NCBI GenBank assembly: GCA_946408995.1
Contig: CAMJUL010000027.1
Location: forward strand, 1-46,605
Length of the DNA stretch: 46,605 nucleotides
Direction of reading: 5' to 3'
Source: an uncultured Clostridia bacterium
GTDB lineage: Bacteria > Bacillota > Clostridia > Christensenellales > Aristaeellaceae
Under the pieces are notes generated by a model, which saw only the letters and a list, made by a program, of their open reading frames with translations, searched no databases and was not told where the DNA came from. The position numbers and the translations under genes are program-made. How positions within the stretch are numbered: the first letter of the stretch is position 1; every line of letters starts with the position of its first letter. Below, piece by piece: positions 23,529 through 31,307 of the stretch.

Positions 23529-24065
23529 ATGGAGCTGTTCGATCTCTACACACAAGACCGTGAAAAAGCGGGGCAGACCATGGTGCGCGGGGAACCGGTA
23601 CCCTCCGGATTCTATCGTCTGGTCGTTCACGTGTGCATCTTCGATCCAAACGGGAGGATGCTGATCCAGAAGCGGCAGCCCTTCAAGCAAGGCTGGTCTA
23701 ACCTGTGGGACGTCAGCGTAGGCGGAAGCGCTATCGCAGGAGACAGCAGCCGGTCCGCCGCGGAACGGGAAACGCGTGAGGAACTGGGACTGTCGCTTGA
23801 TCTGACAGACGTCCGGCCGTCGCTGACCGTTCATTGGGAGCATGGTTTTGATGATTATTATCTCCTGACGAAGGAAGTGGACCTCCACTCCCTGAAACTG
23901 CAGCCCGAGGAAGTACAGGCTGTGCGCTGGGCGTCCAAAGCGGAGATCCTCCGGATGATCGACAGCGGAGAATTCATCCCCTATGAAAAGAGCCTGTTCG
24001 AACTGCTATTCTTCCGCAAGGATCACCGCAGTGTACATACGGGAAGCGATCCTGCCGGCGGCTGA
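23529..24065 (+). CDS. Nudix hydrolase
   Basis: This is a 178-residue cytoplasmic pyrophosphohydrolase. The Nudix box is at about 66-88: GSAIAGDSSRSAAERETREELGL. It fits GX5EX7REUXEEXGU except that the first Glu is Asp; the core REUXEEXGU metal-binding part is intact. The N-terminus MELFDLYTQDREKAGQTMVRGEPVPSGFYRLVVHVCIF is typical of the IDI/YfcD-like group (RLVVHVCIF, LIQKRQPFKQGWSNLWDVSVGG). The ATG at 23529 has GGAGGGAGATTC upstream; the longer frame to 23421 has no support. Substrate is unknown. Confidence 0.85.
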   Translation: MELFDLYTQDREKAGQTMVRGEPVPSGFYRLVVHVCIFDPNGRMLIQKRQPFKQGWSNLWDVSVGGSAIAGDSSRSAAERETREELGLSLDLTDVRPSLTVHWEHGFDDYYLLTKEVDLHSLKLQPEEVQAVRWASKAEILRMIDSGEFIPYEKSLFELLFFRKDHRSVHTGSDPAGG

Positions 24066-24968
24066 ATTCAAACTTGTCTTCCCAAGGAACGATGCCTGCA
24101 GGCCCATTGGAACAAGGATGGGAAAGGTGCTGCAAAAACGCAGTGCCTTTTTGCGTTTTGATTTTGCCGGTCACCGGTGCGGGCTCAGCGGACCCTTCCA
24201 TGCCGTTGAAGTGCTTCATCCGGCGGACAGCGGAAAGAAAAGCGCCTCTTTTCAGGCCCTCCTGCACATGGCGGTCACGGCTGCCGTCGTAACGCTGTCC
24301 ATCGTTTCGCCGGGCTGCACGATCCTCGCAGGCTCCAAAGGGGATCGGGAGCTGGGCTGCCATTGCCCTCCCCAGGATGCCGGTCGGTGCGCTCTTCCAG
24401 GGCAAGGGGCCTCCCCAGTATTTCGGCATTGCGGTACGTTTCAGCGTATTTTCGGCTTCGGGGCTCAACGCGGTACCGGGGGGCTATCTGTTCAGGAGGG
24501 GTGCCGATCAGGCTGACCAGGATCAGTCGATCGGATGTCTGAAACGTTTTGAAAATGGATGCACGCTTTTTCCCACCCATTTCCGCTTGAGGCCGATCCA
24601 TTGGACCAACCGTTTCAGGATCCCGTATTTGAGGGGCATATGCGAAGGCCTCGAACTTGCGCGTCGGTGTCAGTGCGGTCTAATCATCGTGGAAACAGAA
24701 TCGCCCACCATGCATTCGCCCATTTGAGTCCTCCGGATGATGGGCGAAGGAGCGTTGGAAGCTTCTTGCGTTTATAGCAAAAGAAGCGTTCATTATCAAG
24801 GTGTAATAAAAACAGACAGTGTCCGGCAGCCTTGAAAGCGCAGCGATGATCTTTCTTTGGGTATACGGGATTGATGGCCGGTTCCTTATAGTGCGTACTG
24901 GTCAGATAGGCCAAATGCGAATATAATGAATTAGCCGTCAGAAAAAGGGACGGCAAGGAGTGGAACCC
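24066..24968. other. Long gap without a supportable gene
   Basis: About 900 bases. Both strands have open frames of 70-180 codons (24377-24727 plus, 23974-24468 minus), but none has a ribosome site, a recognised family or natural composition. The last 240 bases (24730-24968) are AT-rich and probably carry the promoter of the gene at 24969. It may be eroded coding DNA; I could not identify what. Confidence 0.4.
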
Positions 24969-25208
24969 ATGGAACAAAAGATCCTGAGATCGAAACGGCC
25001 TCTATCGGATGCGGAAACGGTGAGGATCGGCGCGGGCGTCCATACGCCGGACATCCGCAAAAACCCCTTCCGGCATCAGGTGTACCGCCATTTATATACG
25101 GTCCATGTTCAAATGGACATGGAAGAAAGCCCGGTATCCCCTCAGCGCAGGCGCCATAACGTGATCGGCGGCGATCCAGCACGGGTCCTTCAGGAGCTTG
25201 AATCATGA
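24969..25208 (+). CDS. Small hypothetical protein upstream of DUF1848
   Basis: This is a 79-residue basic, soluble protein of no recognised family (PLSDAETVRIGAGVHTPDIRKNPFRHQVYRHLYTVHVQMDM). The ATG at 24969 follows AAGGAG eight bases upstream; the GTG at 24960 overlaps that site. Its stop overlaps the DUF1848 start (ATGA), so the two are translationally coupled and probably work together. Confidence 0.6.
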   Translation: MEQKILRSKRPLSDAETVRIGAGVHTPDIRKNPFRHQVYRHLYTVHVQMDMEESPVSPQRRRHNVIGGDPARVLQELES

Positions 25209-26131
25209 TCATCAATACAGGCCAGCGGACGGACATTCCCGCCTTTTATGCGGACTGGTTTGCGAACCGGCTCAAGGAAGGCTTTGTGATGGTCCGCAAT
25301 CCCTATCAGCCAGAGAGCGTAACAAGGTATCGCCTGACACCGGATGTGGTGGACTGCATCGGTTTCTGCACCAAAAACCCCGAGCCGATGCTGAAATATA
25401 TGGAGCTGCTGGAGCCCTTTCATCCGTTCTGGTATGTGACGATCACGCCCTACGGAAAAGAAATCGAACCGCATGTCCCGGACAAGCGGAAAGTCCTTGA
25501 AAGCTTCAGGCGCGTGGCGGAAATTGTCGGCGCAAACTGCATGGGCTGGCGGTACGATCCGGTCTTCATCAGCGATACCTACCCGGTGGAGCGGCATATC
25601 CGGGCCTTTGAATACATGGCGAAAGCGCTGTCCGGTTTTACCCATACGGCAGTCATCAGCTTTATTGATCTGTATGAGAAGACAAAGCGCAATTTCCCGG
25701 AGGTGAGGCTGGTCAGCGCGCAAGACCGCCTGACCCTGGGCAAAGCCTTTGTGGAGATCGGGCAAAGATATGGCATGACGATCCGCCCCTGCGCGGAAGG
25801 CAGCGAGCTGGCCCGGTTCGGCGCGGACTGCAGCGGATGCATGACCCTGTCCATGTACGAAGAGGCCATCGGCCAGCCGCTGAAAGCGCCAAAGCGGGCC
25901 CCGGCGCGGAAGGCTTGCGCCTGCTATCTGGGGGCCGACATCGGCGCATATAACACCTGCGGCCACCTGTGCCGGTACTGCTACGCAAACTATGACGCAC
26001 AGACCGTTCGACAGAATATGCTCAAGCACGATCCCGCGTCCCCGCTGCTGATCGGTCACCTGATGCCGGGAGATGTGATCCACGAAGCAAAGCAGGAAAG
26101 CTGGATCGACGGACAGATCAGACTGTTTTAA
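25205..26131 (+). CDS. DUF1848 family protein with radical-SAM-like cysteine cluster
   Basis: This is a 308-residue protein. It starts MIINTGQRTDIPAFYADWFANRLKEGFVMVRNPY and continues VVDCIGFCTKNPEPML and WYVTITPYGKEIEPHVPDK, all typical of DUF1848. Cysteines cluster at C209/C212 (DCSGC) and near the C-terminus, KACACYLGADIGAYNTCGHLCRYCYANYD (C252, C256, C259 form CxxxCxxC), suggesting one or two Fe-S sites in a radical-SAM-like fold with its cluster at the end. The reaction is unknown. It is coupled to the 79-residue protein before it. It is the third CxxxCxxC protein in 7.5 kb, after the SPL-like and DUF5131 genes, though in a separate operon. Confidence 0.85.
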   Translation: MIINTGQRTDIPAFYADWFANRLKEGFVMVRNPYQPESVTRYRLTPDVVDCIGFCTKNPEPMLKYMELLEPFHPFWYVTITPYGKEIEPHVPDKRKVLESFRRVAEIVGANCMGWRYDPVFISDTYPVERHIRAFEYMAKALSGFTHTAVISFIDLYEKTKRNFPEVRLVSAQDRLTLGKAFVEIGQRYGMTIRPCAEGSELARFGADCSGCMTLSMYEEAIGQPLKAPKRAPARKACACYLGADIGAYNTCGHLCRYCYANYDAQTVRQNMLKHDPASPLLIGHLMPGDVIHEAKQESWIDGQIRLF

Positions 26132-26164
26132 ATCAGGCAAGCCTTTCTTTACGGAGGGATACCA

Positions 26165-26455
26165 TCAGGATCCTCTTTTCCGGCCTTCCATGATCACGAT
26201 GTGTCTTGCCATCACGGCCTCGGCGGAAATCGCGGGCAGGATGGTCCTATCCATCGCTGTATCGAAGACAACGGTCAGGTAATTCACTTCGTCTCTGTCG
26301 AGGCAGAACCGCCGGACAGATGGGACGATGTCCTTATAAACGGGCCTCCGCACCTCCCCATGGGCACAGCTTCAGGGGGCTTCCGCCACCTGTTCCTTTT
26401 TGGATGTCCATCAACGTGCCGGTATAAAGAACGCAGCCGCTCTTCGTAAGCGCTT
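26165..26455 (-). pseudogene. Probable decayed gene, family unknown
   Basis: On the minus strand a frame reading EALTKSGCVLYTGTLMDIQK and GTGGGSPL (about 26370-26455) stops soon after, while an overlapping frame below it continues with DIVPSVRRFCLDRDEVNYLT, VVFDTAMDRTILPAISAEAV and MARHIVIMEGRKRGS to a TGA at 26165. The two pieces have natural composition and would make one protein if joined by a frameshift near 26350. I do not recognise the family, and no start codon with a ribosome site was found. The rest of 26456-26844 shows only the terminator at 26774-26812. Confidence 0.35.
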
Positions 26456-26773
26456 CCGTATGCTTTCATTGACTTTCTGTGGATCAGATCCTCACAAAGC
26501 CAGAAACCACAGCTTACTGAAGCTGTGTGAAAAAGCAAGGAAGCCAATCCCCACGAAGAGGCCTGTTGCTTTGTTACTCACAGGGATGCTTTGCTGCGCT
26601 GTCCGGGGACATCACACTCAAGGATTGGAACGGACAGGATGATCACGCACCCGCTTTCCGCATTGCGAACAGGCGGCTTTTTCCTTTGGCGTCATCAGGG
26701 GGTCCCTCCAATCGCTTAAAGGGCTCCCCTTCCTGCGCCCAAAGGTCGAATCGTATTACAGTGCCGGATCAAC

Positions 26774-26812
26774 AAATGACCGCCGACGGGAAGCAGTTTC
26801 CCATTGGCGGTC
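26774..26812 (-). terminator. Terminator of the LysR gene
   Basis: Stem GACCGCC/GGCGGTC (26778-26784 and 26806-26812), with an inner GGGAA/TTCCC pairing; on the minus strand it is followed by ATTTGTTG. It lies 33 bases past the LysR stop. Confidence 0.6.
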
Positions 26813-26844
26813 TTGTACACTGTCGCGCAGATTAGAATGATCCT

Positions 26845-27723
26845 TCATGCTGTGAAGCTTGCTTTGAGGTGCTTTAAGAACCGTTCCGCAATCGGAGAAG
26901 GGGTCTGGTATTTCTTCCAAATCAGGTACAGTTTGTTTTCAAGTCTGGGCGTGAGCGGGCGGAATACGAGCCCCGAGCCCGGTGAAGTGTCGACCAGATG
27001 CTCAAAGGTCAGAAGGTACCCAAGCCCCTCTTTGGCAAACAAGGAACCGTTGTAGGACAGCCGGAAGGAACCTTCCAGACGCAGGTTCTGCATTTGGTCC
27101 CCACACCATCTGGGGATGTCACTGCGCCAGCTTTGTTCTGAACAGAACAGGGGTAAACCGACCAAATCAGCCGCTGTGATGGCTTTTTTCTTAGCCAACG
27201 GATCCTCTGCCGGAAAAACAAGCCCCCATACATCAGCCTGCGGAAATACCAAATAATCGTATTTGACTGTATCCGGCCTTTCCGCCAGCACGGCGAAATC
27301 CAGCAATCCCTTGTCCAGTTTCTCCGTCACCTGCTCGGTATCACCGCTGGTGATGTGATAATGAAGCTCCGGATACTGCTGCCTGAATTCCTTGATAGCC
27401 CGCGCCAGTATCCGGATCTGGTAGGATTCAGCCATTCCAAGGTAAATATCGCCTCCGGTGATGTCGTCCAGCGTCACAAACTCCTGCGTGATCTTATCCG
27501 CCATGCTGACCAGGTCTTCCGCTCGATTGCGCAGCAGAACGCCTTCCTCCGTAAGCCGAATTGAAAAGCTGTGCCGGGTGAACAGCTTTTTGCCCAGTTC
27601 ATCTTCCAGTGCTTTCAGTGCCTTCGATAATGTCGGCTGGGTCACGTGCAGCTGTTCCGCTGCCCGCGTCACGTTTTCCTCCCGCGCAACAGCCAGGTAA
27701 TAGCGCAGCGTTCTGATCTCCAT
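26845..27723 (-). CDS. LysR-family transcriptional regulator
   Basis: This is a 292-residue regulator. The N-terminal winged helix-turn-helix is MEIRTLRYYLAVAREENVTRAAEQLHVTQPTLSKALKALEDELGKKLFTR; the rest (about 90-292) is the type-2 periplasmic-binding-like effector domain, with GGDIYLGMAESYQIRIL, LLDFAVLAERPD and GLPLFCSEQSWRSDI. AAGGAGGGCAGG precedes the ATG. It is divergent from the operon at 27845-30608 with overlapping promoters, the usual LysR arrangement, so it likely controls that operon and itself. Confidence 0.9.
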   Translation of the reverse strand: MEIRTLRYYLAVAREENVTRAAEQLHVTQPTLSKALKALEDELGKKLFTRHSFSIRLTEEGVLLRNRAEDLVSMADKITQEFVTLDDITGGDIYLGMAESYQIRILARAIKEFRQQYPELHYHITSGDTEQVTEKLDKGLLDFAVLAERPDTVKYDYLVFPQADVWGLVFPAEDPLAKKKAITAADLVGLPLFCSEQSWRSDIPRWCGDQMQNLRLEGSFRLSYNGSLFAKEGLGYLLTFEHLVDTSPGSGLVFRPLTPRLENKLYLIWKKYQTPSPIAERFLKHLKASFTA

Positions 27724-27750
27724 CCTGCCCTCCTTGAAATGCCCATCCGG

Positions 27751-27805
27751 AATATCACGATATTCATTATAACCATTAGCACGAAATCCGGCAAGATGCT
27801 ATCAT
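27751..27805. promoter_or_regulatory. Overlapping divergent promoters with palindrome
   Basis: Minus (LysR): TTGCCG (27789-27794), 17 bases, TATAAT (27766-27771). Plus (operon): TTAGCA (27776-27781), 18 bases, TATCAT (27800-27805). The two promoters overlap, and a palindrome AATATC-AC-GATATT (27751-27764) sits at the LysR transcription start, a plausible autoregulatory LysR site. The binding is inferred. Confidence 0.6.
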
Positions 27806-27844
27806 ATGTTTGTCCTGAGGGACAGAACTGAGGCGGAGGAAACA

Positions 27845-28063
27845 ATGCAAGCAGAAACTGCAAGGCAGTGCATGACCGATATCGGGCTGAGCAGGGAGAC
27901 CGCAGATTACGTGACAGCGCTCCTGGATGCGGGTCACAGGGACGAAGCCTGGAAAAGACTGCGAGTGCTCCGTTGCGAGATGATGGACGAGCTGCACAGC
28001 TGTCAGAGGAAAGTGGATCAGCTGGACTGGCTGATCCGCGAAACGGAGAAAGGATCAAAGTGA
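27845..28063 (+). CDS. Small conserved-looking helical protein
   Basis: This is a 72-residue soluble, all-helical protein (ETARQCMTDIGLSRETADYVTALLDAG, AWKRLRVLRCEMMDELHSCQRKVDQLDWLIRETEK). It resembles small proteins found beside LysR regulators in Clostridia; function unknown. The ATG at 27845 follows GGAGG; the frame open to 27806 has no ribosome site. It is first in the operon divergent from LysR. Confidence 0.7.
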   Translation: MQAETARQCMTDIGLSRETADYVTALLDAGHRDEAWKRLRVLRCEMMDELHSCQRKVDQLDWLIRETEKGSK

Positions 28064-28079
28064 AAGGAAGGACAGGAAC

Positions 28080-29072
28080 ATGATGAAGACAGAAGCGCTG
28101 GTACTGACGCAGGAATGGGACAAGACTTTCCCGAAGAGCGAAAAAGTGGATCATTGCAAGGTGACCTTTGTAAACCGTTATGGCATCACCCTGGCTGCGG
28201 ATATGTATATGCCCAAAGGAGCAGCGGGAAGACTGCCTGCCATCGCCGTTTGCGGCCCCTTCGGCGCAGTGAAGGAGCAGTGCTCCGGTCTGTATGCCCA
28301 GACGATGGCGGAACGGGGGTTCCTGACGATCGCTTTCGATCCCTCCTTTACCGGTGAGAGCGGCGGTCAGCCCCGGTATATGGCATCGCCTGATATCAAT
28401 ACGGAGGATTTCCAGGCGGCGGTGGATTTCCTGTCTCTGCACGACAGCGTGGATCCGGAACGCATTGGCATCATCGGCATCTGTGGCTGGGGTGGTCTCT
28501 CGCTGAACACAGCGGCGATCGATACCCGTGTGAAGGCCACTGCTGCCATGACCATGTACGACATGAGCCGCGTCAATGCCAACGGCTACTTTGACGCCAT
28601 GGACGAGGACGCCCGGTATGCTGCCCGTCAGGCACTGAACGCCCAGCGTATCGCGGATTACCGCAGCGGAAGCTATGCGCTTGGCGGCGGTGTGGTGGAT
28701 CCGCTGCCGGAGGACGCGCCCTTCTTCGTGAAGGATTATTATGCCTATTACAAAACGCCCCGCGGCTATCATCCCCGCAGCCTCAACTCCAACGGCGGAT
28801 GGAACAAGATTGGCTGCATGTCTTTTTTGAACATGCCGCAGCTCACTTATACCCATGAAATTCGGAACGCGGTTCTGATCGTGCATGGCGACAAGGCCCA
28901 CTCCTGCTATTTCAGTCGTGACGCCTACGCCGCCATGGTGAAAGACAGCAAGTACAGCGAGAACAAGGAGCTGATGATCATCCCCGGCGCGGTACATACC
29001 GATCTGTATGATCAGGTGGATATCATTCCTTTTGACAAGCTGGAAAGCTTCTTTAGAGCGTATTTGAAATGA
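28080..29072 (+). CDS. Alpha/beta hydrolase with cysteine nucleophile (dienelactone-hydrolase-like)
   Basis: This is a 330-residue cytoplasmic hydrolase. The nucleophile elbow is GICGWGG (C135), so the usual Ser is Cys, as in dienelactone hydrolases and YcjY-like proteins. Other parts fit: LPAIAVCGPFGAVKEQC with the oxyanion region, AFDPSFTGESGGQP, DFLSLHDSVDPERIGIIG, VLIVHGDKAHSCYF (acid region) and the catalytic His in IPGAVHTDLYD. AGGAAGGACAGGAAC precedes tandem ATGs. Its stop overlaps the flavodoxin-like gene (ATGA). Substrate unknown. Confidence 0.85.
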   Translation: MMKTEALVLTQEWDKTFPKSEKVDHCKVTFVNRYGITLAADMYMPKGAAGRLPAIAVCGPFGAVKEQCSGLYAQTMAERGFLTIAFDPSFTGESGGQPRYMASPDINTEDFQAAVDFLSLHDSVDPERIGIIGICGWGGLSLNTAAIDTRVKATAAMTMYDMSRVNANGYFDAMDEDARYAARQALNAQRIADYRSGSYALGGGVVDPLPEDAPFFVKDYYAYYKTPRGYHPRSLNSNGGWNKIGCMSFLNMPQLTYTHEIRNAVLIVHGDKAHSCYFSRDAYAAMVKDSKYSENKELMIIPGAVHTDLYDQVDIIPFDKLESFFRAYLK

Positions 29073-29599
29073 GAGTTCTGATTCTGAACGGCAGCCCCCG
29101 TCCGAAGGGCCATACAAAACAGATGATCCGAGCCTTCTGCGAAGGGCTTGAGAAGGCCGGGCATGAATATGATGAGCTGGATATCTGCCGAATGAATGTA
29201 CATGGCTGTCTGGCCTGCGAATACTGCCACGGAAAAGGAAACGGCCAGTGCGTACAAAAGGACGATATGGGTAAAGTGTATCCCCTTCTTGGTGAAGCGG
29301 ATATGCTGGTCATCGCTTCGCCGATTTATTATCACGGCCTGACCGGACAATTGAAGTGCTGCATTGACCGATTCTATGCAGCACTCTATCCGAAAAAGCC
29401 CATGAAACTGGCGAAGGTCGCTATGCTGCTGGTTTCCGGTGACGCGGATATGTATGATGGCGCCCTGTTCTCCTACCAGGGAGATTCCCTGGATTATCTG
29501 GGACTGGAAGATATGGGGGTTATCACAGCTCAGACGGGTGTGCAAGGGGTGGCAACTGAAAAGCTCGAAAAAATCAGGCAGTTCGGAGCTTCACTCTGA
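29069..29599 (+). CDS. Flavodoxin-family NAD(P)H-dependent oxidoreductase
   Basis: This is a 176-residue FMN-binding oxidoreductase. It starts MRVLILNGSPRPKGHTKQMIRAFCEGLEKAGHE, the phosphate-binding loop of the NADPH-dependent FMN reductase/iron-sulfur flavoprotein group, followed by MNVHGCLACEYCHGKGNGQCVQKDDM, a cysteine-rich insertion, and ASPIYYHGLTGQLKCCIDRFY. It may be a flavoprotein reductase with a redox-active cysteine cluster. It is translationally coupled to the hydrolase before it and precedes the lipoprotein aldo/keto reductase. Confidence 0.85.
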   Translation: MRVLILNGSPRPKGHTKQMIRAFCEGLEKAGHEYDELDICRMNVHGCLACEYCHGKGNGQCVQKDDMGKVYPLLGEADMLVIASPIYYHGLTGQLKCCIDRFYAALYPKKPMKLAKVAMLLVSGDADMYDGALFSYQGDSLDYLGLEDMGVITAQTGVQGVATEKLEKIRQFGASL

Positions 29600-29627
29600 T
29601 CTTTTATGAAGGCGGTAAGAATCTCAA

Positions 29628-30608
29628 ATGATGAAAAAGGTTTGCTTTTTCCTGCTGTGTGCTGTCCTTGTCCTTACAGCGTCTTGCGGTGCGGCGGAAA
29701 CCCCGGACCCAACGCCGCAGGATGCGTCCGATCGGCAAACCGGTATCGAAAGGAGTTCGAATCAGGAGGCAGCACAGGTGGGCGTATTTGATTTTGAAAA
29801 CAGAACCGTATTGCTGAACAGCGGCTATACCATGCCCATCATGGGACTTGGCACCTATGCGCTGGATCACGACACCTGCTTGAACTCCGTGATGGCGCTG
29901 ATTGCACACGGCGGCAGGCTCATCGATACGGCTTACATGTACGGCAACGAGGAAGCCGTGGGCGAAGGCGTCCGCCGGGCCATGGCGGAATACGGCGTCC
30001 CCCGCGTGGAAATCTTTGTCATCACCAAGATCTATCCCAATCAGTTCAGCGATCCCGAATCAGCCATCGAAATGGCGCTTGAAAAGCTGGACATTGGCTA
30101 CATCGACATGATGCTCCTGCATCACCCTGGCAGCAATGACGTCAAAGCCTATCTGGCTATGGAAAAGTACGTCACGGAAGGAAAGATTCACTCCCTCGGG
30201 CTATCCAATTGGTACATAGAAGAGCTTGCGGATTTCCTTCCGCAGGTAAATATCATGCCCTCTCTGGTGCAAAACGAGATCCATCCCTATTATCAGGAGC
30301 AGGAAGTCGTGCCCTTCATTCAAGAAAAAGGCATTGTGGTGCAGTGCTGGTATCCCCTGGGCGGACGGGGCTATACAAAGGAACTGCTGACGGATGAAAC
30401 GATCACTGCCATCGCCAGCGCACACGGCTTATCCGCCGCGCAGGTTATCCTCCGCTGGGATCTGCAGCGCGGTGTGGTGGTGATTCCCGGTTCCTCCAAT
30501 CCGGATCATATCCGGGAGAATCTCGACCTGTTCTCCTTTGACCTGACTTCGGAAGAAATGGATCAGATCGCTGCGTTGGATCGTGGCGAAAAGCATGATT
30601 GGTATTAA
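29628..30608 (+). CDS. Exported lipoprotein-type aldo/keto reductase
   Basis: This is a 326-residue protein. The N-terminus is a lipoprotein signal MMKKVCFFLLCAVLVLTASC (lipobox LTASC, Cys20), then a linker to about 45, then a full aldo/keto reductase barrel. The catalytic tetrad is visible: D100 and Y105 (LIDTAYMYGNEEAVG), K134 (VITKIYP) and H165/H166 (LLHHPG). NADPH-site residues WDLQRGVVVIPGSSNPDHIREN are also present. An intact cytosolic-type reductase behind a lipobox is unusual, since NADPH is cytoplasmic. The ribosome site is weak (AAGGCGG). It is the last gene of the LysR-divergent operon, 28 bases after the flavoprotein. Confidence 0.8.
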   Translation: MMKKVCFFLLCAVLVLTASCGAAETPDPTPQDASDRQTGIERSSNQEAAQVGVFDFENRTVLLNSGYTMPIMGLGTYALDHDTCLNSVMALIAHGGRLIDTAYMYGNEEAVGEGVRRAMAEYGVPRVEIFVITKIYPNQFSDPESAIEMALEKLDIGYIDMMLLHHPGSNDVKAYLAMEKYVTEGKIHSLGLSNWYIEELADFLPQVNIMPSLVQNEIHPYYQEQEVVPFIQEKGIVVQCWYPLGGRGYTKELLTDETITAIASAHGLSAAQVILRWDLQRGVVVIPGSSNPDHIRENLDLFSFDLTSEEMDQIAALDRGEKHDWY

Positions 30609-30984
30609 CCACAGCCGGTGTTGCTCATGATGCGCCAAGAACCACCGAACACATAATCCCGGTTGGCGCAGACGTGAGGGGGGGTGCAAAGTAGCGGAAC
30701 CCCTTGACGCGGCTCTGCCGTTCCTCGGCCCGAACGGATTTCTCATGGTTTTCTTCCGGCGCATCAGGGATCTCTGACCGCAGAAAGCCCGGCAGGCTTT
30801 CTGACAAGCCGCGCAGGGGCATATGCCCTATTTATGGCAAGCATACTCCCGGCAGCCGAAACCGGACATATCCATGAAGATCCCAAAAATACCGAAGTTC
30901 TGAAAGATCCCGTCCGGAATCGCACCGGAACTCTGCTGCCGATCTTCTCCTACGATACAGGCATGTTAATCGCCGCTGCAGATC
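30609..30984. other. Gap with hairpin; no gene supported
   Basis: It contains a 9-bp stem CAGAAAGCC/GGCTTTCTG (30781-30789 and 30795-30803) that could end the upstream operon, but has no T-run. A 52-codon frame starting near 30836 was not recognised. The remainder shows nothing. Confidence 0.4.
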
Positions 30985-31254
30985 ATGCCTAAGTACAAGG
31001 AAAAGCTGGAAACCGCCCAGCGCCGGATGGAAGAGGCCAAGGCAAAGATGGAAAAGGAAAAGGACGCCGCTCAGACTGCCACCCAGGAAGTGACAGACCT
31101 GCTGTCCTGGGCGGACACTTTCGACGAGGCCAACGCAGAGACCAAGCACATGATCATTGCCCGGCTGGTGGAGCGGATCGAGATCAACCACGATTACGAG
31201 GTTGAGATCAAGTTCCGCATCAGTGTCGAGCAGTACATGCGGATCGCGGCATAA
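30985..31254 (+). pseudogene. C-terminal fragment of a large serine site-specific recombinase
   Basis: The open frame reads a coiled-coil YKEKLETAQRRMEEAKAKME followed by EVTDLLSWADTFDEANAETK, MIIARLVERIEINHDYEVEI and KFRISVEQY, the typical C-terminal tail (DUF4368-like) of large serine recombinases of integrative elements. About 400 residues of catalytic and DNA-binding domains are missing; a stop codon lies in frame just before (30967-30969). It is a scar of an excised or eroded mobile element. The terminator at 31271-31305 follows directly. Confidence 0.7.
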
Positions 31255-31270
31255 GGGCAGACAGAGAGAA

Positions 31271-31305
31271 TCCCGCAGGGTGATAAGCCTTGCGGGAGCC
31301 TTTTT
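31271..31305 (+). terminator. Terminator after the recombinase fragment
   Basis: Stem TCCCGCA/TGCGGGA (31271-31277 and 31291-31297), with an AGG/CCT extension, then GCCTTTTT. It may also slow the convergent minus-strand gene ending at 31308. Confidence 0.7.
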
Positions 31306-31307
31306 AG

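Noticed and set aside
23983-24516. Plus-strand 177-codon and minus-strand 164-codon frames in the gap after the Nudix gene
   Set aside because: Both lack ribosome sites and recognised motifs; they overlap each other on opposite strands.
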